DNA from: Planctomycetia bacterium
GTDB lineage: Bacteria > Planctomycetota > Planctomycetia > Pirellulales > UBA1268
Assembly: GCA_010027105.1 (NCBI GenBank)
Contig: RGVT01000122.1
Span: 1-7,620 of the forward strand
Direction: 5' to 3'
Length of the DNA: 7,620 nt
Within the stretch, counting starts at the first letter, position 1; each line of letters opens with the position of its first letter. Of the stretch, positions 1 to 5,220 are shown in pieces. The notes under the pieces are model-generated. The model was not told the DNA's origin. It saw nothing but the letters and a program-made list of their open reading frames with translations, and searched no databases. The position numbers and the translations under genes were made by a program.

Positions 1-985
1 TGCCGGAGTTGGGCACCTCGGAGTTCCAGGCCCGCGCCAGCCGCGTGATGGAATCGAGGAAGATGACGACGTCGCGGCCATACTCGACGAGCCGCTTCGC
101 CTTTTCGAGCACCATGTCGGCCACCTGCACGTGGCGGGCGGCGTTCTCGTCGAAGGTGGAGCTGATCACCTCGCAGGAGGGCCCCTTCACCTGCCGCTCC
201 ATGTCGGTGACCTCCTCCGGCCGCTCGTCGATGAGCAGCATGAAGACGTAGGCGTCGGGATAGTTGGCGAGGACGGCGCGGGCCATCTTCTGCATGAGGA
301 TCGTCTTGCCGGCCCGCGGCGGGCTCACGATCAGCCCGCGCTGCCCGAACCCGATCGGGACGACGAGATCGATCACCCGCGTCGAAACCTCCTCGCCGGT
401 GGTCTCCATCTGGATCCGCTCGTCGGGGTGCAGCGGGGTCAGCTCGTCGAAGAACACCCGCGAGGAGAGCTTCGCCGGATCCTCGCCGTTGATCGCCTCC
501 ACGCGCAACAGCGCGAAGTAGCGCTCGCTCTCCTTGGGCGGTCGGATCTGGCCGGCCACGCTCATGCCGTTGCGGAGGCCGAACCGGCGGATCTGGCTGG
601 GGGAGACGTAGATGTCGTCGGGGCAGGAGAGGTAGTGGTAGTCGGGGCTGCGCAGGAAGCCGAACCCGTCGGGCAGGATCTCGAGCGTCCCCTCGCCGAA
701 CATCAGGCCGTTGAGTTTCACCCGCTCCTTGAGGATCCGGAACACGAGATCCTGCCGCTTGGCGCCGGTGATGTCGCCGATCTGCTCCTGGCGGGCGAGC
801 TCGATCAGCTCCGCCATCGAGAGCTTCTGGAGGGCCGAGATGTGCGTGTCGCCCTTCTTGAGCGACTCGTAGCGGTCGGTCGCCTCCTGGTCGTCGAACT
901 TGACCTCCTCGGCGATCTCCTCGGCGATCGACATCGGCTCGCCGGCGAGGGGGTCATCGGCATCGTCCGGATCGACGGGGGGCAT
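1..985 (-). CDS. rho: Transcription termination factor Rho (3' end beyond window)
   Basis: Rho is a hexameric RNA-dependent ATPase and helicase that loads on nascent RNA and terminates transcription. The 328 visible codons align along their length with E. coli Rho. Residues 55-90 form the N-terminal helical domain. Residues 95-165 form the RNA-binding cold-shock domain, with LEILPDGFGFLRS at 101-113, DDIYVSPSQIRRF at 123-135 and RPPKESERYFALL at 148-160. The ATPase domain carries Walker A SPPRAGKT at 221-228, the LLIDERPEEVTDM segment at 250-262, and Walker B DVVIFLDSITRLARA at 305-319. The window ends just after PNSG, at the start of the Q-loop, so the secondary RNA-binding region and C-terminus are missing. 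The first 45 residues are acidic and not conserved. The ATG at 985 is chosen because AGGTG lies 5-9 nt upstream; M18 is the next candidate. It lies 121 bp downstream of coaE. Identification is secure. Confidence 0.97.
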   Translation of the reverse strand, partial: MPPVDPDDADDPLAGEPMSIAEEIAEEVKFDDQEATDRYESLKKGDTHISALQKLSMAELIELARQEQIGDITGAKRQDLVFRILKERVKLNGLMFGEGTLEILPDGFGFLRSPDYHYLSCPDDIYVSPSQIRRFGLRNGMSVAGQIRPPKESERYFALLRVEAINGEDPAKLSSRVFFDELTPLHPDERIQMETTGEEVSTRVIDLVVPIGFGQRGLIVSPPRAGKTILMQKMARAVLANYPDAYVFMLLIDERPEEVTDMERQVKGPSCEVISSTFDENAARHVQVADMVLEKAKRLVEYGRDVVIFLDSITRLARAWNSEVPNSG

Positions 986-989
986 GCGG

Positions 990-994
990 CACCT
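990..994 (-). promoter_or_regulatory. Ribosome binding site of rho
   Basis: On the minus strand AGGTG occupies positions -9 to -5 before the ATG at 985. It supports that start over the internal ATG at codon 18. Confidence 0.55.
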
Positions 995-1001
995 GGCAGG
1001 C

Positions 1002-1020
1002 CCCGCGCAGGCCGCGCGGG
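1002..1020 (-). promoter_or_regulatory. Hairpin in the rho leader
   Basis: A perfect 7-bp inverted repeat, CCCGCGC and GCGCGGG, is separated by 5 nt and ends about 16 nt before the rho start codon. There is no T-run behind it, so it is not a standard intrinsic terminator. rho is autoregulated through its leader in E. coli, so a structural role here is conceivable. GC-rich sequence gives such stems easily, so this is a candidate only. Confidence 0.35.
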
Positions 1021-1106
1021 AGCGTGGATGGGGACGGGAAGAGCGGAAGGGGTGGGCGGCCCGCCCGGGGGGCGTGCCGAGGCCGTCGGATGGTTTCCCT
1101 CCCCGG

Positions 1107-1748
1107 TCACCGACCGCGAAGCGAATCCCAGATCCGATCGACCTGACGGAAAGTATAAGCCAGATCGCCGGAGGTATCCACGGCGACGACGTTTTCCGGG
1201 CGGTCCGCCGCCGTGCCGCCCGTGTCGGCCCCGGGGTCCTCTCCCGCGGCGTCCCGCGCGGCCTGCTGCTCGGCCGAGAGGCCGCGCCGGTCGAGTCGCT
1301 CCCGGCGCACGCGGTCGTCGCAGACCGCGAGCACGACCCGGTCGCAGGCCCCGTGCCACCCCGACCGCACGAGCAGCGGGACGTCGAGCACCACGACCGA
1401 GTCGGAGCGGCCCGCGGCCCGTTCGGCCTCCCGCGTTTCTGCGAGCGCCCCGGCGATCCGAGCGCGCACGCGGGGATGCACGATCGCCTCGAGCGCGGCG
1501 CGGGCGGCGGCGTGGTCGGAGGAGGGGCCGAACACGGCCGCCGCCAAGCGCCCCCGGTCGACCCGCCCTTCGGGCCCGAGCATGCCGGCCCCGAAGCGGG
1601 CCACGATCTCGCGGGTGACGCCCGGCTCCTCGAGCACCTCGTGGGCCAGGGCGTCGGCGTCGACGACCCGGGCGCCCAACTCGCCGAACCGCCGGGCCAC
1701 CGTCGACTTGCCGGCGCCGATCCTGCCGCCGATGCCGACCGTGATCAT
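1107..1748 (-). CDS. coaE: Dephospho-CoA kinase
   Basis: CoaE phosphorylates the 3'-hydroxyl of the dephospho-CoA ribose with ATP, the last step of coenzyme A synthesis, in the cytoplasm. The 213-residue product has the normal family length. It starts with a P-loop, GGRIGAGKST at 7-16, followed by VVDADALAHE at 28-37 with the family's DAD (30-32), the HP pair of the CoA-binding region at 91-92, and VVVLDVPLL at 118-126. The C-terminal third is atypical: after RDAAG at 165-169, where homologues usually continue with Q-x-P-L...K...AD..I.N, this protein reads a Gly/Asp/Thr-rich stretch (170-182) and then VVAVDTSGDL. I saw no better reading in another frame. The ATG overlaps the polA stop as ATGA, and AAGGGGG lies 5-11 nt upstream inside polA, so translation is probably coupled to polA. 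Confidence 0.93.
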   Translation of the reverse strand: MITVGIGGRIGAGKSTVARRFGELGARVVDADALAHEVLEEPGVTREIVARFGAGMLGPEGRVDRGRLAAAVFGPSSDHAAARAALEAIVHPRVRARIAGALAETREAERAAGRSDSVVVLDVPLLVRSGWHGACDRVVLAVCDDRVRRERLDRRGLSAEQQAARDAAGEDPGADTGGTAADRPENVVAVDTSGDLAYTFRQVDRIWDSLRGR

Positions 1749-4489
1749 GCCGCCCCCTTCTCGCACTCCGCCCACGTGCGCCCCTCGTGCACCGACACCT
1801 CGAGCGGCACGTCGAGCGGCAGCGCCTCCGACATCTCGGCGACGAGGAGCCCGCGCACGGCGGCCGCCTCGACGGCGGGCGCCTCGACCACGAGCTCGTC
1901 GTGGATCTGGAGCACGAGCGCGGCCTCCCGGCCCTCCCCCTCGAGCCGCCGGGCCACGCGCAGCATCGCCAGCTTGATGAGATCGGCGGCCGACCCCTGC
2001 ACGACGGTGTTGATCGCCGTGCGTTCCGGGAGGGCGAGGGCGAAGACGCCCGCGGCCCCGCGGCGGCCGGCGCGGTCGCGGACACCGGCGATCGTCCGGC
2101 GGCGCCCGAGCATGGTGGTCACCTGGCCGTCGCGCCGGCAGCGGTCGAGGACGTCGTCCATGAACTCGGCGGCGCCGGAAAACGCGGCGAAGTAGGCGGC
2201 GATGAACGCGGCCGCCTCCGCCTGCGGGATCGCCAGGGCCTTGGCGAGGCCGAAGGCGCTCTGCCCGTAGAGGATCCCGAAGTTCACCGCCTTGGCGGTG
2301 CGCCGCATCGCGGCCGTCACCGCCGCCGGCTCCACGCCGAACACGGCCGCCGCCGTGCGGGTGTGGATGTCCTCGCCGGCCGCGAAGGCGGCCCGCATCG
2401 CCGCGTCGCCCGAGAGGTGCGCCAGGATGCGGAGCTCGATCTGCGAATAGTCGGCCGCGATGAACCTCCAGCCCGGCTCGCGCGGCAGGAACGCCGCCCG
2501 GATCTGCTGGCCCTCGGACGTGCGGATCGGGATGTTCTGCAGGTTCGGGTCGCTCGAACTGAGCCGCCCCGTGGCCGTGACGGTCTGGTTGAACGTGGTG
2601 TGGATCCGGCCGGTGGCGGGGTCGACGAGCGCCGGCAGGGCGTCGACGTAGGTGCTCTTGAGCTTGGCGAACTTGCGGTGCTCGAGCAGTTTCGCCGGCA
2701 GCGGATGGAGCGGCGCGAGCTCCTCGAGCACCTCGGCGTCGGTGCTCGGGCCCGTCTTCGTGCGCTTCACGACCGGCAGGCCGAGCTCGTCGAAGAGCAC
2801 CGCCCGCACCTGCAGCGGCGAGGCGATCGAGAAGGCGTGCCCGGCGAGACCGTGGATCTCGGCCTCGAGGGCCGTGAGGCGGGCGGCGTATTCCGCCGAG
2901 AGTTTCCCGAGCACGTCGCGGTCGATGCGGACGCCGCGGAACTCCATCTCGGCGAGCACCGCGGCCAGCGGCAGCTCGACGTCGGCAGAGAGCCGCGCGA
3001 GCCCCGCGTCGTCGAGGGCGGCGGCGAGCGGCTCGCGGAGCCGCAGCACGAGACCGCAGGCCCGCGTCGCGTGCTCCCGGTCGGCGGGCCGCTCGAGCGC
3101 GTAGTCGGCCTCCGCGCCCGGATCGATGCCGTGGCGGCGGGCCACCTCGGCGAGGCCGTGGTTGCGCTCGCCCGCCTCGAGCAGGTAGGCGGCCAGCAGC
3201 GTGTCGAACCGGCCGCCGGCGAACGCCCGGCCCGCCGCGCTGAGCGACACGATCTGCCGCTTGAGGTCGTGGCCGATCTTCCCGGCCGCCGGATCGGCGA
3301 GCCAGGCGGCGAGCAGCGCGGCACCCGGCCCGGCGCGATCGACCAGCAGCCGCGGGTCGATCCAGGCGATCGTGTCGGCCGTCGCCACTGCGAGGCCGGC
3401 CGGCGGCTCGAAGGGCGTGGCGCCCGGCGGCGTCGCCACGCACACGGCGGCCGGGCCGCAGGCCCGCAGGCGCTGCACGAGCGCGGCGAGCGCCTCGTCG
3501 GTCGCGATGTCCACGGGCTCGACGACGGGGGCCGGCGGCGCGGCGGGCTCGCCGCCCGCATCGAACATCGTCCGTTGGGTCGGCGGCGCCGCGACCGCTC
3601 CGGACTGCCGCACCTTCGTCACCAGGCTCTGGAACCCCAGTTCCTGGAGAAACGCCGCCAGCCGTGCCGCGTCGGGCGGATGGAGCCGCCCCGCATCCCA
3701 CGGCACCGCGACGGGCACGTGGGCATCCAGCCGCACGAGCTCGCGGCTGGCGCGGGCGGCGTCGGCGTGCGCGCGCAGGTTATCCTGCCGCTTCTTCCCC
3801 GCGACGACGTCGGGATGGGCGAGCACGTGGTCGAGCGACCCGTGGGCCTGGAGCAGTTCGGAGGCGATCTTCGGCCCGATCAGCGGCACGCCCGGCACGT
3901 TGTCGGCCGCGTCGCCCACGAGCGTGAGGTAGTCGACGACCTGGTCGGGCCCGATGCCCCACTCGGCCCGGAGTTCGTCGGGCCCCAGGAACTGGTTCGT
4001 GCGCAGGTTCAGGAGCCGCACCCGCCCGGAGAGCAGCTGCCTCGCATCCTTGTCGGACGTGGCCAGGACGCACTCGCCCCCCCGCCCCGCCACCTGCCCG
4101 GCGAGCGTGGCGAGGATGTCGTCGGCCTCGTATCCGGGCACCTCCAGGCACGGGATGCCCATCACCTCGAGCAGTCGGCGGACGAGCGGCACCTGCGGCA
4201 CGAGGTCGGCCGGCATCTCGGCCCGGTTCGCCTTGTAGGCCTCGAATCGCTCGTGGCGGAACGTCGGCCCCGGCGCGTCGAGCGCGCAGAACAGGTAGTC
4301 GGCCTTCTTCTTGCCGATGATGTCGAGCAGGTCGCGGGTGAAGCCGTAGACGGCCGCGACCGGAGTGCCCTGCGGCGACGTCATCTCCGGCAGCGCATGA
4401 AAAAGCTGGTACACGCGCGACAGCGTGTCGATCACCCACACCGACTTCCCGGCGAGCTCGGGCACGGCATCTGACACGGCGTCGGGCAT
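1745..4489 (-). CDS. polA: DNA polymerase I with a degenerate 3'-5' exonuclease domain
   Basis: Pol I fills gaps, removes RNA primers and serves excision repair. The product has 914 residues, near the usual length. The 5'-nuclease domain (about 15-295) keeps its metal-binding acidic residues: D21, D71, E121/D123/D124, D146/D148, and GDAADNVPGVP at 192-202. A Pro/Ala linker follows (295-325). The exonuclease fold (about 325-500) aligns with Klenow, but D355, E357, D424 and D501 of E. coli correspond to A352, P354, Q412 and A477, so proofreading should be absent. The polymerase domain (about 505-914) is intact: TATGRLSSSDPNLQNIP at 638-654, motif A DYSQIELR at 680-687, motif B with R729, K733, F737 and Y741, and motif C QIHDELVVE at 861-869 with the catalytic Asp at 864. 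The ATG at 4489 gives a normal N-terminus, but no Shine-Dalgarno precedes it. The stop overlaps the coaE start. Confidence 0.97.
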   Translation of the reverse strand: MPDAVSDAVPELAGKSVWVIDTLSRVYQLFHALPEMTSPQGTPVAAVYGFTRDLLDIIGKKKADYLFCALDAPGPTFRHERFEAYKANRAEMPADLVPQVPLVRRLLEVMGIPCLEVPGYEADDILATLAGQVAGRGGECVLATSDKDARQLLSGRVRLLNLRTNQFLGPDELRAEWGIGPDQVVDYLTLVGDAADNVPGVPLIGPKIASELLQAHGSLDHVLAHPDVVAGKKRQDNLRAHADAARASRELVRLDAHVPVAVPWDAGRLHPPDAARLAAFLQELGFQSLVTKVRQSGAVAAPPTQRTMFDAGGEPAAPPAPVVEPVDIATDEALAALVQRLRACGPAAVCVATPPGATPFEPPAGLAVATADTIAWIDPRLLVDRAGPGAALLAAWLADPAAGKIGHDLKRQIVSLSAAGRAFAGGRFDTLLAAYLLEAGERNHGLAEVARRHGIDPGAEADYALERPADREHATRACGLVLRLREPLAAALDDAGLARLSADVELPLAAVLAEMEFRGVRIDRDVLGKLSAEYAARLTALEAEIHGLAGHAFSIASPLQVRAVLFDELGLPVVKRTKTGPSTDAEVLEELAPLHPLPAKLLEHRKFAKLKSTYVDALPALVDPATGRIHTTFNQTVTATGRLSSSDPNLQNIPIRTSEGQQIRAAFLPREPGWRFIAADYSQIELRILAHLSGDAAMRAAFAAGEDIHTRTAAAVFGVEPAAVTAAMRRTAKAVNFGILYGQSAFGLAKALAIPQAEAAAFIAAYFAAFSGAAEFMDDVLDRCRRDGQVTTMLGRRRTIAGVRDRAGRRGAAGVFALALPERTAINTVVQGSAADLIKLAMLRVARRLEGEGREAALVLQIHDELVVEAPAVEAAAVRGLLVAEMSEALPLDVPLEVSVHEGRTWAECEKGAA
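1753..1759 (-). promoter_or_regulatory. coaE ribosome binding site inside the polA 3' end
   Basis: AAGGGGG on the minus strand, at positions -11 to -5 from the coaE ATG at 1748, lies within the codons for the last residues of polA (EKGAA). With the 4-base ATGA overlap it fixes the coaE start and suggests reinitiation by ribosomes finishing polA. Confidence 0.7.
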
Positions 4490-4495
4490 GCGAGG

Positions 4496-4501
4496 ATCAT
4501 A
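4496..4501 (-). promoter_or_regulatory. Candidate -10 element for a leaderless polA transcript
   Basis: TATGAT on the minus strand differs from TATAAT at one base and ends 6 nt before the polA ATG, so initiation at the usual distance would fall on the A of the start codon. There is no Shine-Dalgarno upstream of that ATG, as expected for a leaderless mRNA. The only -35-like hexamer seen, TTGACG at 4528-4523, is 21 nt away, longer than the preferred 16-18 nt, so the promoter is unproven. Confidence 0.4.
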
Positions 4502-4562
4502 GCGGCTACCGCGTTCGGGCTACGTCAACGCGGTGAACCCGGCTCGGGGTTGCATGCTGCTC

Positions 4563-4624
4563 GACGTGGGACAGGCTTCAGCCTGTCATGCCTGACGTAG
4601 GACAGGCTTCAGCCTGTCATGCCT
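4563..4624. repeat. Tandem pair of 31-bp palindromic repeats
   Basis: Two adjacent 31-bp copies (4563-4593 and 4594-4624) differ at one base (GACGTGGG against GACGTAGG). Each carries the near-perfect palindrome GACAGGCTTCAGCCTGTC, two 8-bp arms around TC. From memory, repeats with this GACAGGCT...AGCCTGTC core are scattered between genes of planctomycetes, much like REP sequences of enterobacteria. Translation of the repeat gives a DRLKPV-type peptide, which produces spurious small ORFs. Confidence 0.85.
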
Positions 4625-4638
4625 TCGAGACGCCCGCC

Positions 4639-4779
4639 GGCTCGGGGCTGCCCCGACCGTCTCGCCGGACGTTCGCCTTCGCCCTCCAGGCTTCGGCTCA
4701 CTCGGATTTGCCTGCGCTGCGCCATCCATGGCTTCGCTGGTCAAATACGCCGTCTCGACGGCAGGGGCAGCCCCTCGCC
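4639..4779 (+). repeat. 141-bp dispersed repeat element, copy A, with imperfect terminal inverted repeats
   Basis: The ends are imperfect inverted repeats: GGCTCGGGGCTGCCCC at 4639-4654 against the complement of GGGGCAGCCCCTCGCC at 4764-4779. The interior shares TCGCCGGACGTTCGC (4662-4676) and GCGCTGCGCCATCCATGGCT (4714-4733) with copy B, in the same order and nearly the same spacing, 23 and 75 nt from the left end. No protein-coding signature is visible. It looks like a small non-autonomous or structural dispersed element. Confidence 0.75.
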
Positions 4780-4792
4780 TACCCGTATTCAC

Positions 4793-4823
4793 GAAACCCC
4801 TCGCCATCGTGGCCTCGGGTTTC
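4793..4823. repeat. Two-part hairpin between repeat elements A and B
   Basis: GAAACCC (4793-4799) pairs with GGGTTTC (4817-4823). Inside, GCCA (4803-4806) pairs with TGGC (4810-4813) around a 3-nt loop, leaving a symmetric internal loop of CTC on each side. That is 11 pairs in 31 nt. There is no adjacent T-run on the minus strand and no gene to terminate on the plus strand. It may be part of another dispersed repeat. Confidence 0.5.
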
Positions 4824-4851
4824 TTGGCGAACCTCCGCGCGCGTGTGAAAG

Positions 4852-4868
4852 CCGGGCCTCCAGCCCGG
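4852..4868. repeat. Short CCGGGC palindromic repeat
   Basis: CCGGGC and GCCCGG flank a 5-nt loop (CTCCA), preceded by GTGTGAAAG. From memory, motifs of the form AAAGCCGGGC-TCCA-GCCCGG are another interspersed repeat type in planctomycete intergenic DNA. It could equally be a chance GC-rich stem. Confidence 0.45.
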
Positions 4869-4887
4869 GAGTCCAAACAGTTGAGGA

Positions 4888-5028
4888 GGCTTCGGGCTCC
4901 CCAGTACCCCGGCCGCCGGCTTTAGCGACCAGCGCAGCCATGGATGGCGCAGCGCCAGTCGCTAGGAGTGAGCGCAGCCCGGAGGGCGCAGCGAACGTCC
5001 GGCGACGGGGTCTGGGGAGCCCGAAGCC
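4888..5028 (-). repeat. 141-bp dispersed repeat element, copy B, inverted relative to copy A
   Basis: The ends are perfect 17-bp inverted repeats, GGCTTCGGGCTCCCCAG at 4888-4904 and its complement at 5012-5028; imperfect pairing continues inward (TACCCCGGCCGCCGGC against GTCCGGCGACGGGGT). Read on the minus strand it carries the two blocks shared with copy A (at 5005-4991 and 4955-4936), 23 and 73 nt from its end. Length and block order match copy A exactly or nearly so, while the termini differ in sequence but keep the inverted-repeat design. Confidence 0.78.
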
Positions 5029-5073
5029 GGGTTGCGCGTGTTGAGGCGCATTCAGCCGATGCCTGGCCTGCAG

Positions 5074-5220
5074 CTAGGCTCTGTCTGAAAACTCTGCTCG
5101 GCCGTCTGCTTGGTCTTTTTGAACGGCTCTTCGTTGGCCTCGCCCGCCGTATCTCCTTGATACGGCTTGGCTAAAATCCACGTCGCAGCCAATCCGTCCG
5201 ACTTTTCAGACAGAGCCTAG
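5074..5220. mobile_element. 147-bp MITE with perfect 18-bp terminal inverted repeats
   Basis: CTAGGCTCTGTCTGAAAA at 5074-5091 is exactly repeated in inverse at 5203-5220. The outer CTAG can be read as a 4-bp target duplication of the YTAR type known for IS5-group insertions, with GGCTCTGTCTGAAAA as the true terminal repeat; the family assignment is from memory. The interior is visibly less GC-rich than its surroundings and holds an 8-bp stem, GCCGTATC/GATACGGC, at 5146-5166. There is no room for a transposase, so it would need one in trans. On the minus strand the reading frame starting SEKSDGL stays open across the element but has no start codon. The TAG stop of the neighbouring cyclase gene lies within its left-strand end (5219-5217). 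Confidence 0.85.
5146..5166. repeat. Internal hairpin of the MITE
   Basis: GCCGTATC and GATACGGC form an 8-bp perfect stem with a 5-nt loop near the middle of the mobile element. No T-run follows on the minus strand, so it is not a clear terminator for the cyclase gene, although transcripts through the whole element would fold into a long hairpin. Confidence 0.6.

Larger units (their letters stand above)
4490..5216. other. Gene-free repeat island between the cyclase gene and polA
   Basis: This stretch of about 730 bases holds no convincing gene. Small ORFs on both strands are read-throughs of repeats and lack start context or family resemblance. It contains, left to right: the possible polA promoter, an AACCC/GGGTT stem at 4536-4551, the 31-bp tandem palindromes, element A, two hairpins, element B and the MITE. 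Only about 5029-5073 and short joins are left unexplained. Confidence 0.7.

Noticed and set aside
131..1618. 495-codon plus-strand open frame opposite rho and coaE
   Set aside because: It spans two secure genes and their gap on the opposite strand and has no family resemblance; its Arg/Pro-rich half is typical of a frame shadow.
1107..3701. 864-codon minus-strand frame fusing an Arg/Ala-rich sequence to CoaE
   Set aside because: The part before CoaE is polA read out of frame. The real CoaE start is the ATG at 1748, shown by the P-loop position and ribosome site.
1787..4474. 895-codon plus-strand open frame opposite polA
   Set aside because: It is the antisense shadow of a certain polA gene in GC-rich DNA, with Arg/Gly/His/Leu-rich wording and no recognisable domain.
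4563..4624. Possible CRISPR array
   Set aside because: There are only two copies, directly abutting with no spacer, and no cas genes nearby.
4586..4876. 96-codon minus-strand ORF and overlapping small plus-strand ORFs in the repeat island
   Set aside because: They are made of dispersed repeat sequence (for example DRLKPV from the 31-bp palindrome) and have no convincing start context.
5203..5220. Intrinsic terminator of the cyclase gene
   Set aside because: The terminal repeat and the 5146-5166 stem lack a following T-run on the minus strand; the terminal repeat is explained by the mobile element.
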